From Clostridiaceae bacterium BRH_c20a (GTDB taxonomy: Bacteria > Bacillota > Peptococcia > Peptococcales > BICA1-8): a stretch of 57,509 nucleotides of DNA. The notes under the pieces were generated by a model. It had not been told where the DNA came from, searched no databases, and saw only the letters and a program-made list of their open reading frames with translations. Positions 1-8,616 of this stretch are shown here, in pieces (position 1 is the stretch's first letter; every line of letters begins with the position of its first letter). Both the position numbers and the translations under genes were made by a program. The stretch lies in the NCBI GenBank assembly GCA_000961765.1, contig LADT01000075.1:1-57509 (forward strand), written 5' to 3'.

Positions 1-346
1 TGGAAATATCTTTACAAATTTTATGTAGTCCTAATTGGTGATAGAGTTGCTGCAGGAATAGATAACCGCCATTAAAGGAACGTTGTTTATCTTTATCGAT
101 TAATTTTGATTGATTATATTTAACAATAACTTCACGTTTGAGTTCTTTTTCCATTTGATTCAATTCATTAATGTAGTTTTTAGCCCATTCATAAGGATCC
201 TGTCCATTTAACTTTTCCCTGAGTTCGGCTTCGGTTCCGAGTTTCTCTACAATCACTGAAGAATTTGACTGAGTCTTACTGTTGTAAACAGATTTTATTA
301 CATAAAGTGAAGCTGCATTTTTAGACCTGGTCACCTTGAGTCTCAT
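1..346 (-). CDS. IS1634/IS4-type transposase, N-terminal part (cut by window edge)
   Basis: Reading the minus strand from an ATG at 346 gives an open frame of 115 codons that runs off the left edge. The N-terminus (MRLKVTRSKNAASLYVIKS, then a VIVEKLGTEAEL segment) resembles the opening of IS1634-like transposases of the IS4 superfamily, which precedes the DDE catalytic domain. That domain would lie outside the window, so intactness cannot be judged. A GGGGGCGA Shine-Dalgarno stretch lies just upstream of the ATG. The family assignment is from recalled sequence pattern. Confidence 0.75.
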   Translation of the reverse strand, partial: MRLKVTRSKNAASLYVIKSVYNSKTQSNSSVIVEKLGTEAELREKLNGQDPYEWAKNYINELNQMEKELKREVIVKYNQSKLIDKDKQRSFNGGYLFLQQLYHQLGLHKICKDIS

Positions 347-400
347 TACAAATATCGCCCCCTTTCCCCTATATTATAACACAGTGCGACAAAGTGCGAT

Positions 401-446
401 ACACAAAAAAGAAAAAAACAAAAAAAATAAGCCTATATCAAGGCTT
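401..446 (-). terminator. Intrinsic terminator pointing into the IS
   Basis: On the minus strand AAGCC, an 8-base loop and GGCTT are followed by a long T-rich run (401-428). No minus-strand gene lies to the right, so its likely role is to stop outside transcripts entering the transposase gene, a common IS self-control feature. Confidence 0.6.
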
Positions 447-598
447 TCTGGGATTTTTCCTTATGCAACTGTCAAAGACCCGTTGACCCCCGCTGAAAAT
501 ACAATATAAAAATAGTATAGCATAAAAAAAAAGGAAACATAGACGGATTAAAATACTAAATGTTATGATTATTTTATTAGATTGAGGGAGACTTTTCT

Positions 599-1939
599 AT
601 GGATAAAAGACTTCTAGAATTCGTAAATTCTCTAAGATATGCCGGAGTGAAAGTTTCTCCAAGTGAGGTTATTGATTGCTTTGAGGCCTTAGAAGCTTAC
701 GGAGTAAGCAAACCTAAATTGTTTTACAGCATCTTGAAAGCAACTTTGATAAAAAATGAAATGGATGCCGTGGTTTATGATCTGGCCTTTAGATTGTTTT
801 TTCTAGCAGAAGTGGAAAAGCCCGAGCATTTGAAAGGCCCAGGATGCTGTGGCGGTTTTGGCTCCTGTATAGATGGCTCCGGGACCGGAAAGGCAGGCAT
901 GGGAGCTGCATCGAGCCAGTTATTTGAAGCAGTTCAAAAGAGGCAGTCTGAGAGCCTAATTACTATGGTGAATAAACAATTAGCACAACTCCATATTAAT
1001 CAAGAGTGTGTTGATCAAGTGCTCCACGGAATAAAAGTGAAAATGGAATGGTTTATGGTAGAGAACGCTTTTCAAAAAGAAGGAAAAGCGGGGCAGGAAA
1101 ATTCTCAAGTGTTGAAGGATTTAGAACAATATCTCAGGCACCGAGTGGAAAAATTGGTAGTGAGCCAAAAAGGCCGGGAGGGGCTTAACGATCTATTATC
1201 TAAAGAAAACCTTAAGCAAAAGGAGTTTGGTGCTCTTAACCAATTCCAGGTAAAGGAAATGGAAAAGCGAGTACAAAGACTGGCAACTAAGCTGGCATCA
1301 CGGTATTCGTATCGTTTTAAGCCGGCAAAAACCGGAAGAATTGATATGAGAAGGGTGCTGCAGAAGGCGGCCCGGATGGGGAGAACCCCGGAAAAACTTC
1401 TATTTCAAAACAAGATAATGAACAAACCCAGGCTTGTTGTTTTATGTGACATTTCTGGGTCAGTTGCTGTATACAGCGCATTTTTGCTCCAATTGGTATA
1501 TGCCATGGCAAGAAGCTTTGAGGATATAAAAACTTTTTTGTTTATTGATGAAATTGATGAAATAAAGGCTCGATTAGAAATCAATAATGTCCAAGGTGCT
1601 GTTTATCAAGCCATTAGTGAGGCTAGGTGTTCCCGCTTGGGGATTTCTAATTTTGGACAGGTTTTTGAAATTTTCCGTAGCCGGTTTGGAGAAAGCCTAA
1701 ACTCAAAAACAACCTTAGTTATTTTAGGTGATGCCAAAAACAACTGGTATCCGCCGCGGCAGGAAGAGATAAAGCTGATTTCAAAAAAAGTAAAAAGGAT
1801 AATTTGGTTGAATCCTGAACCGGAACATAAGTGGAATCAGGAGGATAGTATTATCGGTTTGTATGGAAAGGCCTGTTCAGATGTTTTAGAATGTCGTAAT
1901 CTCGACCAGTTAGAACGGGCAGTAAGGAGAATCATGTAA
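599..1939 (+). CDS. VWA domain-containing CoxE-like protein
   Basis: Protein of 446 residues. The C-terminal half is a von Willebrand A domain with the metal-ion-adhesion motif DISGS (D284, S286, S288) after a PRLVVLCD strand, typical of the CoxE/YeaD-like group. These cytosolic proteins usually act with a MoxR-type AAA+ ATPase to mature or insert metal into partner enzymes (family knowledge). A Gly/Cys-rich linker near residues 80-105 contains CCGGFGSC. GAGGGAG ten bases before the ATG supports the start. No MoxR gene follows, and upstream is the IS end, so the usual partner is absent from what can be seen. Confidence 0.8.
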   Translation: MDKRLLEFVNSLRYAGVKVSPSEVIDCFEALEAYGVSKPKLFYSILKATLIKNEMDAVVYDLAFRLFFLAEVEKPEHLKGPGCCGGFGSCIDGSGTGKAGMGAASSQLFEAVQKRQSESLITMVNKQLAQLHINQECVDQVLHGIKVKMEWFMVENAFQKEGKAGQENSQVLKDLEQYLRHRVEKLVVSQKGREGLNDLLSKENLKQKEFGALNQFQVKEMEKRVQRLATKLASRYSYRFKPAKTGRIDMRRVLQKAARMGRTPEKLLFQNKIMNKPRLVVLCDISGSVAVYSAFLLQLVYAMARSFEDIKTFLFIDEIDEIKARLEINNVQGAVYQAISEARCSRLGISNFGQVFEIFRSRFGESLNSKTTLVILGDAKNNWYPPRQEEIKLISKKVKRIIWLNPEPEHKWNQEDSIIGLYGKACSDVLECRNLDQLERAVRRIM

Positions 1940-1964
1940 TTAGAGACTGGTTAAGTGCAACTAA

Positions 1965-2008
1965 ACTTCAGATGGAAATAAGACTCCACCTGAAGTAAGT
2001 TTTACTTT
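1965..2008 (+). terminator. Probable terminator after the VWA gene
   Basis: A 12-base arm (1965-1976) pairs with 1985-1996 with one mismatch and is followed by a modest T-rich stretch. Confidence 0.55.
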
Positions 2009-2050
2009 ATAATATTAAAACATAAGGATTAATAAAAGGGTGGAAGAGAT

Positions 2051-2977
2051 ATGTTGAAAAATCCATATGTATTACTAATTTTAGCAGCTTTATTTTGGGG
2101 GGGTAATTTCGCCTTGGGCAAGGCAGTAAGCGGCAGCATACCTCCAATGACCTTAAGCTATATTCGTTGGATGGAGGCCTTTATTTTCTTTCTGCCCTTT
2201 GCTTGGAACGAATTAAAGGATCAGAAGGAAAACCTGATTAATAATTGGAAAACCTTTGTTATCTTGGGCTTGACAGGTGTTTTAGGATTCAATATTTGTG
2301 TTTATTTATCTGTCCAATATACTACTGCTATTAATGCTTCACTGATCAATTCTTTTGCTCCTGTTGTGATCATCTTACTTAGCATGATCTTTCTTAAAGA
2401 AAAACTATCTATCCGACAGGTAATGGGTATTTTTATCTCAATAATTGGGGTAGTTTGGATTATTACTAGGGGTGAGCTCCAGAGATTGTTTGCCTTAACT
2501 TTTAATACTGGCGATCTAATTATGCTTATCGCAATCATTCTTTGGGGGATATATAATATTGTACTTAAGAAAAAAGGGAAGGTAGCTCCCCAAAAAACTG
2601 TTTTTATGGGATCAATTATGGGTGGTTTAATTATTACTTGGCCTCTAGTTATTTATGAAAACGTTGATACCGGCTTAAGCTGGATACTGAACCTTACTGC
2701 CGGTCATTATCTGAGTCTCCTGTACTTCGGGATTTTCCCCACCATATTTTCCTTTTTATTTTTCAATAAAGCTATGCTAGAAGTAGGTCCTAGTAGAGCT
2801 TCCATATTTGCTAACCTTATTGTAGTATTTGCTGCTATTTTTGGTGTTATATTTTTAAATGAAAAGCTGCTTTTTTCCCATTTAGTTGGAGGGATTTTAA
2901 TAATATTCGGGGTTGTTCTAACTACCCAAAGCAAACCCATTCTTAAGGGGAGAAGTATAAAAAATACAAACCATTAA
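2051..2977 (+). CDS. EamA (DMT-superfamily) permease
   Basis: A 308-residue hydrophobic protein with about ten membrane segments arranged as two EamA repeats: one opens with LILAALFWGGNFALGK, the second near residue 155. Family members export amino acids or other metabolites; the substrate cannot be read. GGGTGGAAGAG precedes the ATG. It stands alone between terminators and hairpins. A second EamA permease lies at 18061-18942. Confidence 0.85.
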   Translation: MLKNPYVLLILAALFWGGNFALGKAVSGSIPPMTLSYIRWMEAFIFFLPFAWNELKDQKENLINNWKTFVILGLTGVLGFNICVYLSVQYTTAINASLINSFAPVVIILLSMIFLKEKLSIRQVMGIFISIIGVVWIITRGELQRLFALTFNTGDLIMLIAIILWGIYNIVLKKKGKVAPQKTVFMGSIMGGLIITWPLVIYENVDTGLSWILNLTAGHYLSLLYFGIFPTIFSFLFFNKAMLEVGPSRASIFANLIVVFAAIFGVIFLNEKLLFSHLVGGILIIFGVVLTTQSKPILKGRSIKNTNH

Positions 2978-3044
2978 AGAATTTTATATTCTTTGTGGGC
3001 ATATTTCCAATATAATAAAGCTTGATGAGCAATTAAACGTGAGT

Positions 3045-3065
3045 AGAAGGCAAAGCCAGCCTTCT
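3045..3065 (+). other. Small perfect hairpin in 5' leader
   Basis: AGAAGGC and GCCTTCT are separated by seven bases, 48 bases before the next start codon. There is no T-run, so it is not a terminator. It may be a leader structure or operator; function unknown. Confidence 0.3.
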
Positions 3066-3112
3066 CTTGTGAAAATTAATACTAATAAAGTATATAGAGA
3101 GGATGATTCTGT

Positions 3113-4786
3113 ATGGAACGCTTAAAAATTGTGGTAATTGGTGGGGTTGCTGCTGGACCCAAGGCTGCTGCACGGGCAAAAAGATGTGATCAAAATGCAC
3201 AGGTTACTTTGGTTGAAAAGGGTGAATGGCTGTCTTATGGTGGTTGTGGGTTGCCCTATTTTTTAGGGGCTGCAGTTAAGGAAATAAAAGACTTGATGTC
3301 TACGTCCTGGGAGGCCGTAAGATCTCCGCAGTTTTTTCATGAGGCAAAAGATATTGATGTTTTGTTGGGTTGGGAAGCTCTTAGTATTAATCGGAAAGAT
3401 AAAACGGTAAAAGTTATTGATGTGGGGACAAAAGAAACTAAAGAATTAGTTTACGATAAATTGGTTTTAGCAACAGGGGCAGAAGTTCTTGTTCCACCTA
3501 TCCCTGGGCTAGATGCTTTAGGAGTTTTTCAGCTAAAAAATCCTGGGCATGCTTTAGCTATGAAAGAGTATTTATTAAATAACGAAGTTGCTAATGCAAT
3601 CATTATTGGCGGAGGTTTAATCGGGCTGGAAACAGCTGAGGCCTTAGCCAACTGGGGGATGGAAGTTACTATTGTAGAAATGCAGAATCAGATAATGCCG
3701 TATTTACTAGACCCAGAATTATCACTAGCTTTCTCAACTTATTTAGAACAAGAGGACTTGAATATTTTAACAAGTACTAAGGTTCAGAAAGTTCTTGCTG
3801 ATGATGACGGTCGGGTAAAAGGAGTAGAAACAGAGCAGGGCTTTATTGCATGCCAAGTGGTTTTGGTTTCAGCAGGGGTACGCCCTAATGTGAAACTAGC
3901 CCAGGAGGCAGGATTAGCTGTTGAAAAGGGAATCATTGTTAATGAATATATGGAGACTAGTGACTCTGATATTTATGCCTGTGGTGATTGTGTGGTCTGT
4001 GAACATATAGCTTCCGGCAATCAAGTATATGTACCGTTGGGCTCTACCGCTAATAAGCAGGGAAGAATTGTTGGTACTAATATTACCGGTGGTAGAGAAA
4101 ATTCCCCGGGAATTATGGGGACATCTATAGTAAAGATGTTTGACTGGAATGCAGGGCGAACCGGTTTATCGGAAAGGGATGCTAAAGAGTTGGGGTATGA
4201 TGTAGTTACTGCTTTTGTGCCAGGACCGGATAAAGCCCATTTCTTTCCCGGGAAAAAGCTGATTCTTGTAAAATTGATTGCTGATAGAAAAACGGGAAAA
4301 CTACTAGGAGCACAGCTGATAGGACCGGGGGACATAGCCCGGCGTCTGGATGTAATGGTTACAGCCATAACCTTAGGCGCAACAGCCCATCAAGTAGCTA
4401 ACCTAGATTTGGCATATGCTCCGCCTTTTAGCCCGGCTATGGATACTCTCATTAATGCAGCAAATGTAGTTAAAAATATCATTGATGGTAAGGCTAAAAA
4501 TATGAGCTTTCAGGAATTTAAGGCTAAATTATCTGATGATAATGTGATATATATCGATCTAAGGACAACAGAAGAAAGAAAGGCTAAGAATATAAAGGCC
4601 CGTAATCAGCTCCATATTCCGTTTGAAGAGATTAGAGCCCGCAGTACAGAAATTCCTAAGGATAAGGAAATAGTTGTATTTTGCATTTTAAGTACCCGGG
4701 CTTTTGAAGCACAAGTAATCCTCAATCACCTAGGCTTTAGCAATGTAAGCTTTGTCGATGCTGGGATTCAATTCTGGCCATTATAA
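3113..4786 (+). CDS. CoA-disulfide reductase-type flavoprotein with C-terminal rhodanese domain
   Basis: 557 residues. The N-terminal part is a pyridine nucleotide-disulfide oxidoreductase: FAD motif VVIGGVAAG near residue 7, redox Cys45 in SYGGCGLPYF, an NAD(P) motif IIIGGGLIGLE, and an ACGDC FAD-contact motif. From about residue 465 a rhodanese domain carries Cys524 in CILSTR. This CoADR-RHD architecture is known for reducing CoA disulfide/persulfide or polysulfide with NAD(P)H. It suggests sulfur redox or oxygen-stress chemistry; which substrate is used here is not decidable. It is monocistronic, ending at a bidirectional terminator. Confidence 0.88.
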   Translation: MERLKIVVIGGVAAGPKAAARAKRCDQNAQVTLVEKGEWLSYGGCGLPYFLGAAVKEIKDLMSTSWEAVRSPQFFHEAKDIDVLLGWEALSINRKDKTVKVIDVGTKETKELVYDKLVLATGAEVLVPPIPGLDALGVFQLKNPGHALAMKEYLLNNEVANAIIIGGGLIGLETAEALANWGMEVTIVEMQNQIMPYLLDPELSLAFSTYLEQEDLNILTSTKVQKVLADDDGRVKGVETEQGFIACQVVLVSAGVRPNVKLAQEAGLAVEKGIIVNEYMETSDSDIYACGDCVVCEHIASGNQVYVPLGSTANKQGRIVGTNITGGRENSPGIMGTSIVKMFDWNAGRTGLSERDAKELGYDVVTAFVPGPDKAHFFPGKKLILVKLIADRKTGKLLGAQLIGPGDIARRLDVMVTAITLGATAHQVANLDLAYAPPFSPAMDTLINAANVVKNIIDGKAKNMSFQEFKAKLSDDNVIYIDLRTTEERKAKNIKARNQLHIPFEEIRARSTEIPKDKEIVVFCILSTRAFEAQVILNHLGFSNVSFVDAGIQFWPL

Positions 4787-4809
4787 AAAACGGGCACTGC
4801 CCGTTTTTA
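4785..4809. terminator. Bidirectional terminator
   Basis: A-run, CGGGCA, two-base loop, TGCCCG and T-run. It is symmetrical and lies between two convergent genes, so it can serve the flavoprotein gene and murI. Confidence 0.9.
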
Positions 4810-4822
4810 GGTCTATTAGTGT

Positions 4823-5611
4823 TTATTCTACTTTATTAATACTACTAACCCCAGTAATGCCCAGTATCGCTAAAAACCTCTGATAACATTCTGTTGCTCC
4901 CGTAGTAAAGACACTGATATCACCATGGCCTTCAGAAACGTTTAACATATCATGTTCTGTTAAGTATTTTTTAATAGCCAAGGCTTGATACAATGCTGGA
5001 TTAATGAAAACAGTATCGGGATACAACTTCTGTAAATGATCGGTAATAATGGCATAGTGGGTGCAGCCGAGAATAATTGTATCAAGGGCATGATTTGCAT
5101 TAAGCTGTGCCATAGGTTCAGCTATCTCCTCTTTGACCTCGTCTTTTGTATATATACCACTATCAATAAGGGAGGCAAGTTTAGGGCAACCTTCGGCAAC
5201 TATTTCTATATTTTTATTGAAATTAGATAAAGTGAGATTATAGTATCCACTTTTTGCCGTAAAAGGAGTAGCGATTAATCCCACCTTATTATTGGTTAGT
5301 TTGGCGATATAGTTAACAACAGGGTCAATTATGCCAATTATTTTTACATCATATTGAGGTGCAATTAAGTTAAGTACTGTAGATATTGTGTTACAGCCAA
5401 TACCTATCAACTTAACATCTTTTTCCATTAAGAAATCTAGCATTTTTTTAGTAAGAATAACAATTTCTTCGCGGCTTTTACTACCATAGGGGACATTCTT
5501 ATTGTCGCCAAAATAAATCAGATTCTCCTTGGGTAGTAATGATTGAAGTTCTTTAACGACAGTAAGACCCCCAACTCCTGAGTCAATTATGGCAATGGGT
5601 CTTTTCCCCAT
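4823..5611 (-). CDS. murI: Glutamate racemase
   Basis: 262 residues from the chosen ATG. It converts L- to D-glutamate for peptidoglycan in the cytoplasm. Visible motifs are IIDSGVGGLT (residues 8-17), the first catalytic cysteine C73 in GCNT and the second, C183, in GCTH. The frame extends nine codons upstream to a TTG, but a GAGGTG SD lies inside that extension, so the ATG at 5611 is preferred. Length matches the family. It stands alone on the minus strand. Confidence 0.93.
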   Translation of the reverse strand: MGKRPIAIIDSGVGGLTVVKELQSLLPKENLIYFGDNKNVPYGSKSREEIVILTKKMLDFLMEKDVKLIGIGCNTISTVLNLIAPQYDVKIIGIIDPVVNYIAKLTNNKVGLIATPFTAKSGYYNLTLSNFNKNIEIVAEGCPKLASLIDSGIYTKDEVKEEIAEPMAQLNANHALDTIILGCTHYAIITDHLQKLYPDTVFINPALYQALAIKKYLTEHDMLNVSEGHGDISVFTTGATECYQRFLAILGITGVSSINKVE

Positions 5612-5792
5612 AACGGAATAACACCTCGATAATATCAAATTACGTATTTATTTTATCATGTTTTTTCTTAATTAATAGAGGGAAATAAGTAAATAATGCA
5701 ACTATTCTTACGTGTTTGTCGTCTATCAATTAAATTAAATATATCCATTTTTTTCGGTTTATCTGGTAAAATTAGGAGGATTAGCAAAAAGG

Positions 5793-5846
5793 ATGTCGAA
5801 TTTAAAAAGTGTAATAATTACAAGGGGTGGAGGTAAACATGAATAA
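5793..5846 (+). CDS. Possible 17-residue leader ORF
   Basis: An ATG at 5793 opens a 17-codon frame that ends seven bases past the start codon of the SLH gene, in another frame. AGGAGG lies at 5774-5779, 13 bases upstream, which is longer than ideal. Overlap could couple translation. It may be chance. Confidence 0.22.
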   Translation: MSNLKSVIITRGGGKHE

Positions 5847-8484
5847 AGGTTTAATGCGGAATGTAGTTCTTGTCTTTATCGTAGTATTTGTAATTAATAT
5901 TTTAGCGCCTGTATCAGTTCTTGGTTTGGATATTCGGTACGGTTATTTTCCGGATGTAGCGGACAATCATTGGGCAAAACAGGTGATTACTAAAATGAAT
6001 TTACGAAGTGTTGTCAGTGGTTATGAAGAAAACGGTCTCCGATACTTTAAACCGGATCAGTCTGTAAGCCAGGGAGAAGCAGTACTTATGGCCCTACGAA
6101 CTATGGGTCTTCAGAATAAAGAAGCACAAGTGGATACTGGTAGATATTTACCATTTTCAGTTCCCGACTGGGCTAAAGCTGCTGTTTTGGTTGCGGTTGA
6201 TGAAGGATTAATAATAGGGGGCCAGTTTGTTTGGGCTCAGGAAGCCAGTAGAGCTTGGGTTGCTCAGCTTTTAGTAAGGATAATTGATAAGGAAGATGAA
6301 ATTGACAGTGTTTCTGAGGAAATTTTAACTTATAACGATAGCTATGCCATTCCTTTTCAATACTTAAATTATGTAAAGGTAGCAAATAAATATGGTTTAA
6401 TCGGGGGTTTAGCAAATAACGCATTCGCGCCTAATGATTCGGTGACTAGGGCTCAAATGGCTGCTTTCCTAAGTAGAACAGAGCCTTACATAGATATTAA
6501 TGCATCTAATGTAGTTATTGGTAAAATTACAGGTATAAACGGTTCCAATGTTACAGTGGAAAGTGATGATGGTGCAGAATACACACTTATATGTAATATT
6601 AGTACAAATCTTTTTGGAACCGGCGGTAGTGAAATCTGGGTTACTGACTTAGAATTGAACAGCCGGGTGTATACCATTGTTGACGGAAATACTATTAAAT
6701 ACCTAGATATTAATCCACCCAAACCACAGCAAAACGCTATTAGCAATAAAGGAACTATTCTTCAGGTATATCCAGAGGAGAATACCATAGTTCTAAAGAG
6801 TAAAGAGGGTAAAATAGAAACCCTTTCCCTTACTGCTAACACAAAAATTGTTAAAGAAAATGATGGAGTTACCATTGCAATAGATAAGTTGGTAAAAGAC
6901 CAAGAGGTTTCTGTAAGTTTTGATAGTAACGGTCGACCGCTAAAAATTACTGTTCTTACAGGGGTTACCAGTACTGATGGTCAGGGTGTAGTCTATCACT
7001 TAGACAAAGATATTAAGTTACTTACTTTAAAAAATGCCGGTGGGTTAGCTGCTTATTTATATAACGAAGAAACTCAGGTAAGTATCAGTAATAACCGTTT
7101 CGCTTCCCTAGATGATATTAAGATCGGTGATAGTATACAGGTGGAAGTAGCTGAGGGTGTATTAACAAAAATTACTCTGGTTGCCTCAGAGGTTGACCTG
7201 TCTTCTTCAGGTATTGTTAAACAAATTAGTATTGATAGCAGGATAATTACTTATCAAACTCCGGACAATCAATTAAAGGCCCATTATGTTGAAACTAATG
7301 GAGCTATTGAATTTAGTGGGCAGGCCGGTACTCTTTCGGAGATTATAGTGGGTGATGCCATTGAGGTAAAAATTGAAAATGGTAAGATCACCAGTCTTTC
7401 CGTTACAAACCGTAAACTACATGAGCGCAGTAAAGGTACTGTTGTCAGTACTGACTATACAAACCGTATCTTAGCTATCCGGGATAGTGGCAGTCTGCTT
7501 AATGCCTATGAAGTCACTTCTTCAGCGGAAATTCTTGTAAACAATAAGACCGGATATCTTCATGAGATCAAAAAGGATATGCAGGTAGATCTTGAGTTAT
7601 CCGAGGATAAGATTACATATTTATCTGCTAGAGATACTCTTCTAGGTACTGTTGTAAGGGTAAGTAACAGCACTAAAGTTTTGGAACTGTCCTTGGAAAC
7701 AGGGGAAACCAAAAGTTATCCAGTGCATTCTAGTGTAGATATTGATATGGAGGATATTTCCAGTCCGGACTTGGATGATATTTATAAAGGTGATGTGGTA
7801 GAAGTTAAGATTGAAAGCAGCAAAGTTACTGAGATCAAAGTACAGAGAACTATTAGTTATAAAATCACTGAGGTATTGACCAGTTCTAGCCGGATTAAAG
7901 TAATTGATGATGATAATGATAGTAGATACTTATATTTTTATAGTGCAGTAGAGCTTGATATTAATGGAAAGACTAATGCAAAGGTTAGTGATTTAAAGGT
8001 TAATGATATCATTAAGGCTACCTTCTTAGGCTATAACCTTAATAAGGTGGAAATGGCACCTGTTATTATTGGAAGTGTATCTGCGGTTAATTCAGCAGAG
8101 AATTCCTTGACAATTAATACCTATGATGGTCGTACATTTACTTATAAATTTGAGGGCAGCAGCAGAGTACTGAAAAATGGTCAGTCCTACTATCATTTAG
8201 GCATTGTAGCAGTAGGTGATCGAGTAGCTGTGGAAGAAAGTCTAGGTACGGGTAAAGTCTATAATATTATGAAAAAGGTTAGTGGCAAGGTTGGAGCTTT
8301 GTATAAAGATAAAACTAGAATTTACCTGCAGATCACCCAAACCAATTGGCAGCAGTATGAAATGCTGACAAGTGCATATTTGCATATGGGTGCAGTAGAG
8401 CTAACAACAACAGATTTTAAACTTAATGATGAGATAGATATTTATCTAGCTAACAATAAGGTATATGAAGTAGTCAAAAAATAG
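5839..8484 (+). CDS. SLH-domain surface protein with repeated beta modules
   Basis: 881 residues. A signal peptide is followed by two or three S-layer-homology motifs (residues about 35-215; e.g. FPDVADNHWAKQVI and the TRAQMAAFLSR signature), which anchor proteins to pyruvylated wall polymer. The remaining ~650 residues hold about nine diverged repeats of roughly 70 residues, each opening with a GxV/I-x-x-I strand and ending in a D-x-V-x-V strand. They look like tandem small beta-barrels; function unknown. The frame can start at a GTG at 5827, but GGAGGT sits directly before the ATG at 5839. Probably a cell-envelope structural protein. Confidence 0.82.
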   Translation: MNKGLMRNVVLVFIVVFVINILAPVSVLGLDIRYGYFPDVADNHWAKQVITKMNLRSVVSGYEENGLRYFKPDQSVSQGEAVLMALRTMGLQNKEAQVDTGRYLPFSVPDWAKAAVLVAVDEGLIIGGQFVWAQEASRAWVAQLLVRIIDKEDEIDSVSEEILTYNDSYAIPFQYLNYVKVANKYGLIGGLANNAFAPNDSVTRAQMAAFLSRTEPYIDINASNVVIGKITGINGSNVTVESDDGAEYTLICNISTNLFGTGGSEIWVTDLELNSRVYTIVDGNTIKYLDINPPKPQQNAISNKGTILQVYPEENTIVLKSKEGKIETLSLTANTKIVKENDGVTIAIDKLVKDQEVSVSFDSNGRPLKITVLTGVTSTDGQGVVYHLDKDIKLLTLKNAGGLAAYLYNEETQVSISNNRFASLDDIKIGDSIQVEVAEGVLTKITLVASEVDLSSSGIVKQISIDSRIITYQTPDNQLKAHYVETNGAIEFSGQAGTLSEIIVGDAIEVKIENGKITSLSVTNRKLHERSKGTVVSTDYTNRILAIRDSGSLLNAYEVTSSAEILVNNKTGYLHEIKKDMQVDLELSEDKITYLSARDTLLGTVVRVSNSTKVLELSLETGETKSYPVHSSVDIDMEDISSPDLDDIYKGDVVEVKIESSKVTEIKVQRTISYKITEVLTSSSRIKVIDDDNDSRYLYFYSAVELDINGKTNAKVSDLKVNDIIKATFLGYNLNKVEMAPVIIGSVSAVNSAENSLTINTYDGRTFTYKFEGSSRVLKNGQSYYHLGIVAVGDRVAVEESLGTGKVYNIMKKVSGKVGALYKDKTRIYLQITQTNWQQYEMLTSAYLHMGAVELTTTDFKLNDEIDIYLANNKVYEVVKK

Positions 8485-8616
8485 GCGGATTCGGCGGCTT
8501 TCTTTTTGTATAAAATTTGAACCATGAATGGGGACTTCTGTGATATTATAGAATTGATGTTTTATATAGTTGATAAAGCTAACCCTTAGAGATAAAGAGC
8601 GGAAAGGACGGAAATT

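Larger units (their letters stand above)
1..500. mobile_element. Insertion sequence end (boundary approximate)
   Basis: The partial transposase, its upstream region and an inward-facing terminator at 401-446 indicate one end of an IS whose body lies left of the window. The outer boundary is a guess: it probably falls somewhere between the terminator and about 500, before the AT-rich promoter-like stretch ahead of the next gene. The other inverted repeat and any target duplication are not visible. Confidence 0.4.
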
